From Flavobacterium sp. MDT1-60 (GTDB lineage: Bacteria > Bacteroidota > Bacteroidia > Flavobacteriales > Flavobacteriaceae): a stretch of DNA of 64,000 nt. The position numbers were made by a program, and so were the translations under genes. This document shows positions 17,715-26,715 of this stretch, piece after piece. Within the stretch, counting starts at the first letter, position 1. Each line of letters starts with the position of its first letter. Under the pieces are notes generated by a model that did no database searches, was not told where the DNA came from, and saw only the letters and a list, made by a program, of their open reading frames with translations. The stretch spans positions 4,030,001 through 4,094,000 of the forward strand of contig NZ_CP062159.1 in the NCBI RefSeq assembly GCF_014844035.1, in the 5' to 3' direction.

Positions 17715-19106
17715 TTAACGATCCATTCGAACAATTCTCGGAGTAAAAGTTCCCAGAACTTCAACCAATTCCGTTTGATTTCCCATCACTTTTGTAATGT
17801 CTTTGTACGCCATCGGAGCTTCATCAATATTTCCTCCAATTAAAGTGACATCATTAGCTTTCAAAACCTTTTTAATTTCACTCTGTGTAAAAGTACTTTT
17901 GCATTTAGCTCTCGAAAATAATCGACCTGCACCGTGCGAAGCCGAATTTAAACTCTCCGCATTTCCTTTTCCTTTCACGATATAGCCGGGAGCCGTCATC
18001 GAACCGGGAATAATTCCCAATTGCCCTTCTGCAGCCGGAGTTGCGCCTTTTCTATGTACGATACATTCTTTTCCAATTACCATTTCTTTCCATGCAAAAT
18101 TGTGATGGTTTTCAATTGTTACCACTACTCTTTTTCCAATAGCTTTGGCAATTCTTCTGTGAATATCATCGTGACAGGCTTTTGCATATTCTCCTGCTAA
18201 ATTCATCGCCAGCCAATATTCCTGACCATCATGTGTATTTAAATCAAGCCAGGCTAAATGCTGCACATTTTTAGGTAACGGACATTGTTTTGTTGCCAGA
18301 TACGTGTAATGTTTCGCAATATTTGCACCCAAACCTCGCGATCCGCTATGCGAAAGAACAGCGAAATATTCACCAACTCCCAACTTCCATTCATTTTCAG
18401 GATTGTCAATTTTTGCAATTCCAAATTCAACAAAATGGTTTCCTCCGCCTGAACTTCCCAATTGCTTGTAAGCTTTTGGCAAAAGATTTTTTAACAACGG
18501 AATATCCTGAAATTCACTTTTGTAAAAAACTTCATGATCTACTCTTGAAGCATGAACTTCATTCATCCCGAATTTGGTATTATCTTTCAAAATTGCTTCT
18601 AACTGATGTTCTTTTCCTTTAAAATAGGATGCCGGCAAATCAAAAATCGAAAGGCTCATTCTACATCCGATATCAACTCCAACTCCATATGGTATAACAG
18701 CATTATCTGTTGCTAAAACACCGCCAATTGGTAATCCATAACCTGAATGTGCGTCTGGCATTAAAGCTCCTGCTATCGAAATTGGTAATTTTAAAGAATC
18801 ATACAACTGAAACTTAGCTTGTTGATCAATTTCATTTTCTCCAAATATGGTAAAAGGCGCTCGTGTATTTTTCAGCTGATGCATTCTTACATGAACTGGA
18901 TTTATCAAACCTTCAGCAACTTTACCCCAGGTTCCGTGTCCTTCATACTTTTCAGGATGAAGCAAAACTTCTTTGGCTTCTGTTAGAATAGATTCTTTTT
19001 TTTCTCTTTTTCTATATCTATTTATTTGCCCTAAGGCGATATTTATTGAATTGTTTTTCGGAAAGCCTAATTTAATCAGGTCTTTTCCGGATAATTTATT
19101 TCCCAT
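17715..19106 (-). CDS. rtcB: RtcB-family RNA ligase (RtcB2 type, PrfH-associated)
   Basis: GTP- and Mn-dependent ligase joining 2',3'-cyclic phosphate or 3'-phosphate RNA ends to 5'-OH ends. The metal-binding residues are visible in GVDIGCRMS (Asp145, Cys148), GGGNHFVE, LSHSGSRGLG and ENHHNF (about 333-337). The His guanylylated in catalysis is in SHGAGR (His391), after the guanine-contacting GSMTAPGYIV. An extra N-terminal helical region of about 60 residues is in keeping with the PrfH-linked branch. Together with prfH it likely repairs 16S rRNA cut in the decoding centre. No rtcA or rtcR gene is next to it. Confidence 0.94.
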   Translation of the reverse strand: MGNKLSGKDLIKLGFPKNNSINIALGQINRYRKREKKESILTEAKEVLLHPEKYEGHGTWGKVAEGLINPVHVRMHQLKNTRAPFTIFGENEIDQQAKFQLYDSLKLPISIAGALMPDAHSGYGLPIGGVLATDNAVIPYGVGVDIGCRMSLSIFDLPASYFKGKEHQLEAILKDNTKFGMNEVHASRVDHEVFYKSEFQDIPLLKNLLPKAYKQLGSSGGGNHFVEFGIAKIDNPENEWKLGVGEYFAVLSHSGSRGLGANIAKHYTYLATKQCPLPKNVQHLAWLDLNTHDGQEYWLAMNLAGEYAKACHDDIHRRIAKAIGKRVVVTIENHHNFAWKEMVIGKECIVHRKGATPAAEGQLGIIPGSMTAPGYIVKGKGNAESLNSASHGAGRLFSRAKCKSTFTQSEIKKVLKANDVTLIGGNIDEAPMAYKDITKVMGNQTELVEVLGTFTPRIVRMDR

Positions 19107-19187
19107 AAATTTTTATTAAATCTTGTTTGTTTTGCAAACGAATGTTTTCAAAATTGAATTTGAATAAAACATAAGTATGCGGAATCT

Positions 19188-19206
19188 TTTATCCGTTTTG
19201 GATAAA
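19188..19206. promoter_or_regulatory. Candidate operator upstream of rtcB
   Basis: TTTATCC (19188-19194) and GGATAAA (19200-19206) form a perfect 7-bp inverted repeat with a 5-base spacer, 82 bases before the rtcB start. No convincing TAnnTTTG box lies between it and the gene, so the operon may rely on a regulator binding here. Inference. Confidence 0.4.
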
Positions 19207-19250
19207 TAATAAAATCAATTATTCGGGAAAATTTGAAGTGTCTAGAATAA

Positions 19251-19286
19251 AAAAAAGCCCGAAACTAAATGTCTTCGGGCTTTTTT
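19251..19286 (-). terminator. Strong terminator of the small transcription unit
   Basis: A 13-bp perfect stem (AAAAAAGCCCGAA and its complement) with a 10-base loop and a T run. The nearest larger minus-strand gene (response regulator) has its own terminator at 19584-19605, so this one must end a separate short transcript. Confidence 0.85.
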
Positions 19287-19306
19287 TTATATCTGAAAAT
19301 GAATTT

Positions 19307-19390
19307 CTAAGATTGAAATAAGCCACGAAGAAGCGATGCACCAAATCTGTTTGGTGTGAAGCTTTGTGATGTCGATGTAAGTACAAACAT
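19307..19390 (-). CDS. Candidate 27-residue small protein or leader peptide
   Basis: An ATG at 19390, preceded by a purine-rich AACGAAGAGAA, opens a 27-codon frame. The predicted peptide begins MFVLTSTSQS and ends FGASLLRGLFQS, with an amphipathic-looking C-terminal half. It is bracketed by a promoter (19458-19487) and a terminator (19251-19286), a complete unit of about 200 bases. The DNA also folds: CACCAAA and TTTGGTG flank a 4-base loop inside the frame, so a small regulatory RNA is an alternative. I do not recognise the sequence. The rest of the 19107-19627 gap holds only regulatory elements. Confidence 0.4.
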   Translation of the reverse strand: MFVLTSTSQSFTPNRFGASLLRGLFQS

Positions 19391-19457
19391 TTCTCTTCGT
19401 TTTAAAGGGTTATTATTTTTTTCGTCTGCAAATATTCAGAATTGTTTTTTAATTTTC

Positions 19458-19487
19458 CAAATTTAAATTAAAGAAAATTCTTGTCAA
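19458..19487 (-). promoter_or_regulatory. Promoter of the small transcription unit
   Basis: On the minus strand TTG (19485-19487, within TTGACAAG) is followed after 19 bases by TAAATTTG (19458-19465), matching the Bacteroidota consensus. The next start codon is about 68 bases downstream at 19390. Confidence 0.55.
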
Positions 19488-19583
19488 GAAAACAAACACA
19501 TCACTTACATAACAGCAAAACATTCGTTATCAATAACATAAATACAATAAAAAAAATAATTTAATCATAAGTAAACAAAAAAA

Positions 19584-19605
19584 AAGCTCTGATTTCTCAG
19601 AGCTT
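19584..19605 (-). terminator. Terminator of the response regulator operon
   Basis: A 9-bp stem (AAGCTCTGA and its complement) with loop TTTC and a T run in the minus direction, 23 bases past the response-regulator stop. Confidence 0.85.
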
Positions 19606-19627
19606 ATATTTTATTTAAGTGAATTTA

Positions 19628-20344
19628 TTATTCGGTTACCTTGCTTTTTACAACTAATCTAAAACCTTCACCGTGAATATTAAGAATCTCAACATCTTCA
19701 TCAGATTTTAGATATTTTCTAAGTTTAGCGATGTAAACGTCCATACTTCTTGAAGTAAAATAGTTGTCATCTCTCCAAATTTTTGTTAAAGCTAATTCTC
19801 TTGGCATTAAATCATTTTCATGAAGAATCAACATTTTAAGCAATTCATTCTCTTTTGGAGATAATTTTATTGGCTCATCATTTTCGAAAGTTAAAAATCT
19901 AAGTTTAGAATTAAGGTGGAATTTACCAATATTAAACTCAAACTGTACTTGTTCTGCTTTTGTATCGGCAGATTTTCTTTGAATAATAGCTTTGATTTTC
20001 ATCAATAAAACTTCTGAATCAAAAGGCTTATTCAAATAATCATCAGCTCCTGCTTTATAACCTTTTAATACATCCTCTTTCATAGATTTAGCAGTTAAGA
20101 AGATAATAGGCACTTCGCTATTCTTTTCTCTAATTTCTTTGGCTAAAGTATAACCATCTTTATAAGGCATCATTACGTCAAGAATACATAAATCATATAC
20201 ATCTTTCTTGAATTTTTCGAAACCTTCCATACCGTTTTTAGCTAAAGTAACTTCAAAGTCATTTAACATTAGATAATCTTTAAGAACTGCCCCGAAATTA
20301 AGGTCATCTTCTACTAAAAGTATTCTTTTGTTATTATTTTCCAT
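19628..20344 (-). CDS. OmpR-family response regulator (RprY-like)
   Basis: The receiver domain has the acidic pair at VEDD (residues 11-14), the phosphoacceptor Asp56 in LCILDVMMPYKDG, and the Lys of the KPF motif (NKPFDSEVLL). The C-terminal winged helix reads LSPKENELLKMLI ... YFTSRSMDVYIAKLRKYLK. Length 238. It begins 4 bases after the histidine kinase stop, so the pair is one operon and very likely one signalling system. The pair resembles the RprX/RprY system of Bacteroidota. The input signal is unknown. Confidence 0.92.
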   Translation of the reverse strand: MENNNKRILLVEDDLNFGAVLKDYLMLNDFEVTLAKNGMEGFEKFKKDVYDLCILDVMMPYKDGYTLAKEIREKNSEVPIIFLTAKSMKEDVLKGYKAGADDYLNKPFDSEVLLMKIKAIIQRKSADTKAEQVQFEFNIGKFHLNSKLRFLTFENDEPIKLSPKENELLKMLILHENDLMPRELALTKIWRDDNYFTSRSMDVYIAKLRKYLKSDEDVEILNIHGEGFRLVVKSKVTE

Positions 20345-20347
20345 ATT

Positions 20348-21934
20348 TTAATTTATTAATGGTATTTTTATTATAAAGGTGCTACCTTTTCCTTTTTCGC
20401 TTTCAACATATACTTGACCATTGTGATCTTCAACTATTCTTTTTACATAAGCAAGACCTAAACCATGTCCTTTTACGTTATGTAAATCTCCAGTATGTTC
20501 TCTGTAAAATTTCTCAAAAACTCTTTTTTGAGCCACCTTACTCATTCCTAATCCATTATCTTTAACTTTTATCAGAATCATATCCTTTATGTTTTCTGTA
20601 AAAATTTCAATTTCAGGAACATCCGGAGAATACTTTATGGCATTCTCTAAAATATTTACCAATACATTTGTAAAATGCACTTCATTTATCAAACACGTCG
20701 TTCTTGAAGCATTTAGATGTTTTACAACCGTACCATGTCTATCTTCTAAAATTAAATTTACATGTTCAATTGCATCATCAATAATATCATGAATTGCAGT
20801 TGGTTCTTTTGTAATATCCAGTTCTCTTTTTTCTAATTTAGAGATACGAAGAACGTTTTCAACCTGAGCATGCATTCTTTTATTTTCATCTCTGATCATT
20901 TGAAGATATCTAAAAACCTTTTCTTTATCTTCAATAATCTTCGGATTTTTAATCGCATCCAAGGCCAAATTTATTGTTGCAATTGGAGTTTTAAACTCAT
21001 GCGTCATATTATTTATAAAATCTGTTTTAATTTCAGAAATATGTTTTTGACGCAACAATTGGTTTAATGCACTGGTATATGCAATTATTATAATCAGTGT
21101 AAAAACGATTGATAATATTGTTATGCTTAATAACTCTGATAACAAAAATTTCTTTTTATAAGGAAAGGTTATATATAATTCATACTTACTATTTCCTTCA
21201 TTATCAGTATATATCGGAATGTGATAGCTTGCATCTTTATCAAAATGAAAACCATCCGATTTTACTTTTGTTGGTAAACCACTGTTAAGAACACCGAATT
21301 CAAATTTGGTTTTTACACCATATTCTTCTAATTCCTTTTTTAATAACTTATTAAGCTTGTCTTTTGTAATTCTTCCTTCAATTGGCGTTAAAGAAGCAAT
21401 ATCTTTATATTGAATTTGTTGCTGTACTTTATTTAAAATATCTAAGCTTCCTGATTTCTCGATTTTTAAATCCGGAATAATACTTTGTCCTAAAGGATTA
21501 TTATCAATACCATTGTTGTTATTATAAACTTCAGTTACGCGTTTCGAACTAAAATTCTTAAACCTTTCGCTACTGAATTTTTTATTAAACAATGAGCCAC
21601 TTATATCATAATCTTCAGAGGTCAGTGTATTAGAATATACAATTGTTTTGTTTGTTTTGGTATTTCTCTGTACATAAAGAACTTCCAGTAAATCTTCTTT
21701 TTTAGGGATTTTACCAGTACTATCTTTTATACGATTATATTTATCATAAAAACTGTATTCTTCTTGCTGCTCAAGTTTATCAGCAACATTACCAATTACC
21801 TGAGTAACGTGATATTTAAATTGTTCATCATTATTTTTGAACGAAGAGTTGAACCAAAATACCTGAACCAGAATAATCCCTATTAAGGACAAGCTCATGA
21901 GCAAAACAAGTATTCTAAAAAATAATTTATTCAT
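20348..21934 (-). CDS. Sensor histidine kinase (RprX-like)
   Basis: 528 residues with one membrane helix at about 7-29, a large extracytoplasmic sensor region, and a second helix at about 266-288. The HisKA domain follows with the phosphorylated His in NNMTHEFKTPIA (near 308). The HATPase domain has NILENAIKYS, DNGLGM and GHGLGLAYVKRIV. Inner membrane, with a periplasmic sensor. It phosphorylates the regulator encoded 4 bases downstream. The preceding gene is coaE, 59 bases away. Confidence 0.93.
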   Translation of the reverse strand: MNKLFFRILVLLMSLSLIGIILVQVFWFNSSFKNNDEQFKYHVTQVIGNVADKLEQQEEYSFYDKYNRIKDSTGKIPKKEDLLEVLYVQRNTKTNKTIVYSNTLTSEDYDISGSLFNKKFSSERFKNFSSKRVTEVYNNNNGIDNNPLGQSIIPDLKIEKSGSLDILNKVQQQIQYKDIASLTPIEGRITKDKLNKLLKKELEEYGVKTKFEFGVLNSGLPTKVKSDGFHFDKDASYHIPIYTDNEGNSKYELYITFPYKKKFLLSELLSITILSIVFTLIIIIAYTSALNQLLRQKHISEIKTDFINNMTHEFKTPIATINLALDAIKNPKIIEDKEKVFRYLQMIRDENKRMHAQVENVLRISKLEKRELDITKEPTAIHDIIDDAIEHVNLILEDRHGTVVKHLNASRTTCLINEVHFTNVLVNILENAIKYSPDVPEIEIFTENIKDMILIKVKDNGLGMSKVAQKRVFEKFYREHTGDLHNVKGHGLGLAYVKRIVEDHNGQVYVESEKGKGSTFIIKIPLIN

Positions 21935-21993
21935 CGAAACAAAATTAATATTTTAACAATATACTAAATAATACATTAACCAAATATTAACAT

Positions 21994-22590
21994 TTAAGAC
22001 TGATTTTGTTTAATATCTAAAATTTTAAGAATTTTAACAACTTCTTCTTTAGCAATTTTAAGATTTACGTTATTAATAACAAAATTGCTCTTGGAAATTC
22101 GATCTTCATCCTTCCATTGCATTTGCATTCTGCTTAAAACTTGCGAGCGAGTAGTATTATCCCGCTTTAAGACCCTATCAATTCTAATTTCTTCAGGTGC
22201 GGTAACTGTTATTATGAAATCACATTCTTTATATCGTCCACTTTCAAACAAAATAGCAGCCTCATAAATTACATATTCATAATTTTTGTGCCGCAATAAC
22301 CATACCTCAAAATCTTTTTTTACAGCTGGGTGTACTATCGCATTTAATTTTGCCAACTTTTCTTTATCATTAAAGACAATTTCTGCAAGTTTACCTCTGT
22401 TTAAAATATCATTTTCAAAAACAATTTCTCCAAATACATTTTTCACTTCTTTTATAACAGGATCTAATTGCATTACAGCTCTTGAACCATTATCAGCTAT
22501 ATAAACAGGAACACCCATTTCTGCAAAATAATTAGCAATGGTTGTTTTTCCACTTCCAATACCCCCTGTTAAACCGATAACTTTTGTCAT
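21994..22590 (-). CDS. coaE: Dephospho-CoA kinase
   Basis: Catalyses the last step of coenzyme A synthesis. The P-loop GLTGGIGSGKTT is at residues 6-17. The substrate-binding ADNGSRAVM, the NAIVHPAVK stretch and ILFESGRYKECD are as in the family. Length 198. It starts one base after the GT2 stop codon, so the two are translationally linked. coaBC, another CoA gene, lies about 6 kb away. Confidence 0.95.
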   Translation of the reverse strand: MTKVIGLTGGIGSGKTTIANYFAEMGVPVYIADNGSRAVMQLDPVIKEVKNVFGEIVFENDILNRGKLAEIVFNDKEKLAKLNAIVHPAVKKDFEVWLLRHKNYEYVIYEAAILFESGRYKECDFIITVTAPEEIRIDRVLKRDNTTRSQVLSRMQMQWKDEDRISKSNFVINNVNLKIAKEEVVKILKILDIKQNQS

Positions 22591-22591
22591 A

Positions 22592-23590
22592 TTATATTTT
22601 AAAAAACATACGAGGGAAAACTTCTTGCGGTTTTTTCTTTAAAAGAATAATTTTTACAAATGATTCTAAAAATCCCGTTCCGTATCCATAAAATTGTTTC
22701 CACACCGCAATTACTGACAAGTATCCAATTTTAATGCTTTTATTCTGTATACTAGCTGTAAGAAATATTATAACGAAATATACGAAATATAATTGTAATA
22801 AAATATCAATATTGAAAATTAACAGTAAAAAAGCTAATAATAATCCAAGTATAAAAACGGTCGGAAAGAAAAAAGTAATTTTATTATGTTCTGGATACCA
22901 ACTATTTAATATTGGTCTTGCAATTCCAAACTTATGCACCTGAATAGAGAATTTTCCCCAATCAATTCTTCGTTTATGATAAACATAAGCTTCTGAAAAC
23001 AACCTCGTTTCAAAACCTAAATTCCATAAACGAATTGATAAATCCGGATCTTCACCAGGGTGAATATTACCAAATCCATTTGATGCTTCAAAAGCTTTTT
23101 TAGAAATTCCCATATTGAAACTTCTTGGCTGAAACTTATTGATTTTTTCAGACCCACCACGTATTCCACCGGTAGTCAAAAATGAAGTCATTGCAAAATT
23201 AATCGCTTTCTGTATATCTGAAAAACTATCCAAGGCTTTATCCGGGCCACCAAAACAATCCACATATTCTTCGTTTAAAGCTTTGCGGACTTCTGACAAA
23301 TAATTAGGCGGAATAATACAATCTGAATCAAAAATGATAAAGTAATCACCTCTTGCCTTTTGCATTCCAAAGTTTCTTGAATCTCCCGGTCCTGAATTTT
23401 CCTTAAAATAATAAGAGATATTCAATTTTCCCTGATAGGTCATTACCACATCTTTACATGGAATCGATGAACCATCTTCAACAAGAACAATTTCAAAAGG
23501 TTCATTATAATCAGATTTCGAGAGACTTTCTAAAAGCTCATCAACTTCATCTGGACGATTATACACGGGTATAATTAAAGAAAAAATCAT
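22592..23590 (-). CDS. Family 2 glycosyltransferase, membrane anchored
   Basis: A GT-A fold begins at once (FSLIIPVYNRPDEVDELL), with the metal-binding DxD in FDSDCIIPP and the acceptor-side ED in GEDPDLSIRL. The C-terminal third carries two or three hydrophobic segments (about 245-290), so the enzyme is anchored in the inner membrane. Probably transfers a sugar to a lipid or polysaccharide. Substrate unknown. First gene of GT2-coaE-kinase-regulator. Confidence 0.9.
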   Translation of the reverse strand: MIFSLIIPVYNRPDEVDELLESLSKSDYNEPFEIVLVEDGSSIPCKDVVMTYQGKLNISYYFKENSGPGDSRNFGMQKARGDYFIIFDSDCIIPPNYLSEVRKALNEEYVDCFGGPDKALDSFSDIQKAINFAMTSFLTTGGIRGGSEKINKFQPRSFNMGISKKAFEASNGFGNIHPGEDPDLSIRLWNLGFETRLFSEAYVYHKRRIDWGKFSIQVHKFGIARPILNSWYPEHNKITFFFPTVFILGLLLAFLLLIFNIDILLQLYFVYFVIIFLTASIQNKSIKIGYLSVIAVWKQFYGYGTGFLESFVKIILLKKKPQEVFPRMFFKI

Positions 23591-23641
23591 AATGGGATGT
23601 GCGGTATTAAAGTAGCAATTTTTTAAGTTTCAAAATTTTAA

Positions 23642-23675
23642 CAAAGATATGTTATATTCATAAAAAAACCACCAA
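23642..23675 (-). promoter_or_regulatory. Possible promoter of the GT2-coaE operon
   Basis: On the minus strand TTG (23673-23675) and TATCTTTG (23642-23649) are separated by 23 bases, at the long end of the accepted range. The -33 element overlaps the fabV terminator stem, which lowers confidence. Confidence 0.35.
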
Positions 23676-23693
23676 CTTTAGGTTGATGGTTTT
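23665..23693 (-). terminator. Terminator of fabV
   Basis: A 12-bp stem with one mismatch (AAAACCACCAAC against GTTGATGGTTTT) and a T tract in the minus direction, 20 bases beyond the fabV stop. Confidence 0.8.
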
Positions 23694-23712
23694 CGTTTAT
23701 AGTAGCAAGTAA

Positions 23713-24903
23713 TTATTTGATACTTTCAATATTTACAACTTCATTTGCTTCGGCTTTATAATCAACTCCGGCAAATTCGAATCCAAATAAATTTAAGAAA
23801 TCGTTTCTGTATCCAGCTAAGTCTCCAATAGCCGGCAATGTTTCTGTTGTAGCTTCTTCCCAAAGTTTAGCCACTTTTGCCTGAACATCATCACGCATTT
23901 CCCAATCATCAATTCTGATTCTTCCCTTGTCATCTACTGGTACTTCAGATCCTGTGTATAATCTATCCTGGAATAAACGTTGAATTTGCTCAATACAACC
24001 TTCATGAATTCCTTCTTCTTTCATAATTTTATATAAAAGAGAAATATATAAAGGAATTACCGGAATTGCAGAACTAGCCTGAGTAACCAAAGCTTTGTTT
24101 ACAGAAACATAAGCTTGTCCACTGATAGATTTCAAACTATCCGTGATAGAGAAAGCAGTAGCTTCTAAATGGTCTTTAGCACGCCCGATTGTACCTTTAC
24201 GATAAACCGCTTCAGTTAATGATGGTCCAATATAAGAATAAGCAACTGTTGTAGCTCCTTCAGCCAGCAAATTTTCATTTTTTAAGGCATCCATCCACAT
24301 AGCCCAGTCTTCACCGCCCATTACAGCCACAGTATTTTCAATATCTTCCTCATTTGCAGGAGCTATAGAAACTTCAGTAACATTTCCGGTATGAAAATCT
24401 ACCGTTTTATTTGTAAAAGTTTGTCCAATTGGTTTTAAAACAGAACGATGCAGCACTCCTGTATTAGGGTTTGTTCGTACTGGTGAAGCCAAACTGTAAA
24501 TAATCAAATCTACCTGACCTAAATCAGCTTTAATTAAATCCAGTGTTTGTCTTTTTATTTCATTTGAAAAAGCATCTCCATTGATACTTTTTGCATATAA
24601 ACCTGCTTTGTGAGCTTCAGCTTCAAAAGCTGCAGAATTATACCATCCCGGAGAAGCTGTTTTTCCTTCAACTGGTGGTTTTTCAAAAAATACTCCAATT
24701 GTAGCTGCATTAGATCCAAAAGCACTTGTAATTCTTGAAGCCAATCCGAAACCGGTCGAAGCACCAATCACTAATACCTTTTTTGCACCTGCAATTGCTC
24801 CTTTTGATTTTATATATTCAATTTGATTTTTAACATTTTGCTCTGCTCCTTTTGGGTGGGCTGTCAAGCAAATAAATCCTCTCATTCTAGGTTCTATAAT
24901 CAT
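23713..24903 (-). CDS. fabV: Enoyl-ACP / trans-2-enoyl-CoA reductase FabV
   Basis: Reduces the enoyl intermediate in fatty-acid elongation with NADH. The opening MIIEPRMRGFICLTAHPKG is a FabV signature. The nucleotide motif is VLVIGASTGFGLASR. The family's catalytic Tyr-x8-Lys is present as YRKGTIGRAK. At 396 residues it is much longer than FabI, as expected. FabV enzymes are generally less sensitive to triclosan than FabI. Monocistronic, with promoter 24993-25022 and terminator 23665-23693. Confidence 0.95.
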   Translation of the reverse strand: MIIEPRMRGFICLTAHPKGAEQNVKNQIEYIKSKGAIAGAKKVLVIGASTGFGLASRITSAFGSNAATIGVFFEKPPVEGKTASPGWYNSAAFEAEAHKAGLYAKSINGDAFSNEIKRQTLDLIKADLGQVDLIIYSLASPVRTNPNTGVLHRSVLKPIGQTFTNKTVDFHTGNVTEVSIAPANEEDIENTVAVMGGEDWAMWMDALKNENLLAEGATTVAYSYIGPSLTEAVYRKGTIGRAKDHLEATAFSITDSLKSISGQAYVSVNKALVTQASSAIPVIPLYISLLYKIMKEEGIHEGCIEQIQRLFQDRLYTGSEVPVDDKGRIRIDDWEMRDDVQAKVAKLWEEATTETLPAIGDLAGYRNDFLNLFGFEFAGVDYKAEANEVVNIESIK

Positions 24904-24992
24904 ATTTTTATTGTTTATTCGTTCATTTGCTAATCATTAAAGTGAGGTAAATGATCCGCTTATTTACGTTTATTGAATTAGTTTTAAGATGA

Positions 24993-25022
24993 CAAATATA
25001 AAGTATTTCTTTAGTTCAACAA
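24993..25022 (-). promoter_or_regulatory. Promoter of fabV
   Basis: On the minus strand TTG (25020-25022) is followed after 19 bases by TATATTTG (24993-25000), a good match to the consensus. The -33 element lies inside the last codons of recN. The leader before fabV is about 85 bases. Confidence 0.55.
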
Positions 25023-26663
25023 GGCTTTGGCATGATTTAAAGCTGAATCAGAGACAACTGCACCTGATAACATCTGGGCTATTTCGATAACTCTTTCGTC
25101 CTGAGACAGAAGCTTTAATTCTGATTGTGTATCATCATCAATAGTTGACTTGAATACTTTGAAGTGCGAATCTCCTTTTGCCGCTATTTGGGGTAAATGT
25201 GTAATAGCAAAAATTTGCATATTCTTACTCATCTCTTTCATGATCTCTCCCATTCTGATGGCAATTTCACCTGAAACACCGGTATCAATTTCGTCAAAAA
25301 TTAAAGTTGGTAACTTTGAATATTGAGCCAAAATTGCTTTCACAGCCAACATAATACGTGACATTTCTCCTCCAGAAGCTACTTTTTTCAACAACCCAAA
25401 ATCAGTTCCTTTATTAGCGGAGAATAAAAATTGCAATTCATCTTTTCCATTTTGAAAATAGGTTTCTGATGGTAAAAGCTCCATATTGAAACGAACATTT
25501 GGCATTCCTAAAGTTTCCAAAATCGAAATTAATTTATTCGATAAAACCGGAATCGCATTTGACCTATTCTGTTGAATTTCAGCTGAAAAAGCATCTAATT
25601 CTTGTACTTTTTGCGCTATTGAAGTTGTCAATAAAGTGATTTCTTCTTCAATATTACCTAATTCGATAACAGCATTTTCCAAATTGGTCTGAATTTGAAG
25701 TAATTCATCAACAGAAATCACCTGATGTTTCTTTTGCAAATTATAAATCAATTGTAATTTTTGATTTGTAAGTTCTAGTCTTTCCGGATCATTTAATAAT
25801 TTCTCCGAAGCGTTTTGCAACTCTCTTGAAACATCATCAAATTCAATTGCCACGCTTGTTACTCTTTCAAATAAACTTTGATATTCTGTCGAAAATGTTG
25901 CAATTTTTTGAAGAGACGCTTTTATTTCATTCAGATTATGAAAAACCCCAAATTGCTCCTCATTTGCAATAACAAGAGATTTATCTATAGACTCTTTTAT
26001 AACTTCAACGTTATTAAGCTTTTCAAATTCAGTTTCCAGTTCTTCCTGTTCGCCAGATTTTAACTTAGCTGCAATCAATTCATTCAATAGAAAAGTATTG
26101 TACTCCTGCTCTTTTCCGGAATCACTTTGTTTTTTCAATAAAGCATTTAATTTTGATTTATCTGACTTATAATCTTTCAATAACTTTTGGTATAATGCAA
26201 TAACATCAAAATTATTTGCTATTGCATCGATTATTTTAAACTGAACGGTTTCGTCTGATAATTCCTGAGTCTGCTGTTGTGAATGAATATCAATCAAAAA
26301 CAGACTTAAATCCTGGAGCTCCTGAAGATTTACAGGGCTATCATTAATAAAAGCTCTAGATTTTCCTGAAGGTAAAATTTCACGTCTTATAATCGTATCA
26401 TCCTCATAATCGAGATCATTTGCTTCAAAAAATGCTGCCAAATTGTATTTAGAAATTTCAAACTGTGCCTCTATAATACATTTCTCTTCTTTATTTTTTA
26501 AAGAAGTCAGATCGGCTCTTTTTCCTAAAACTAATCCTAAAGCTCCCAAAATAATAGATTTTCCAGCACCGGTCTCACCTGTAATTATAGAAAAGCCTTT
26601 TGAAAAATCAATTGACAATTTTTCAATAAGGGCATAGTTTTTAATTGACAGCGAAGTAATCAT
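25011..26663 (-). CDS. recN: DNA repair protein RecN
   Basis: SMC-like ATPase in double-strand-break repair. The Walker A motif is GETGAGKS near residue 30, preceded by IKNYALIEKLSIDF. A long coiled-coil middle follows, then the ABC signature VASGGEMSRIMLAVK and Walker B LIFDEIDTGVSG. 550 residues is the usual length. Cytoplasmic or nucleoid location. Last gene of a run that begins around dapA; it follows the DUF4835 gene by 52 bases. Confidence 0.96.
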   Translation of the reverse strand: MITSLSIKNYALIEKLSIDFSKGFSIITGETGAGKSIILGALGLVLGKRADLTSLKNKEEKCIIEAQFEISKYNLAAFFEANDLDYEDDTIIRREILPSGKSRAFINDSPVNLQELQDLSLFLIDIHSQQQTQELSDETVQFKIIDAIANNFDVIALYQKLLKDYKSDKSKLNALLKKQSDSGKEQEYNTFLLNELIAAKLKSGEQEELETEFEKLNNVEVIKESIDKSLVIANEEQFGVFHNLNEIKASLQKIATFSTEYQSLFERVTSVAIEFDDVSRELQNASEKLLNDPERLELTNQKLQLIYNLQKKHQVISVDELLQIQTNLENAVIELGNIEEEITLLTTSIAQKVQELDAFSAEIQQNRSNAIPVLSNKLISILETLGMPNVRFNMELLPSETYFQNGKDELQFLFSANKGTDFGLLKKVASGGEMSRIMLAVKAILAQYSKLPTLIFDEIDTGVSGEIAIRMGEIMKEMSKNMQIFAITHLPQIAAKGDSHFKVFKSTIDDDTQSELKLLSQDERVIEIAQMLSGAVVSDSALNHAKALLN

Positions 26664-26715
26664 AAGATAAAATGTAAATAATAGAAATTAATGAAATAGT
26701 AAAATCGAAAATCAA

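Noticed and set aside
18290..18622. 110-codon plus-strand frame opposite rtcB
   Set aside because: Lies wholly within the conserved RtcB core and has no start context.
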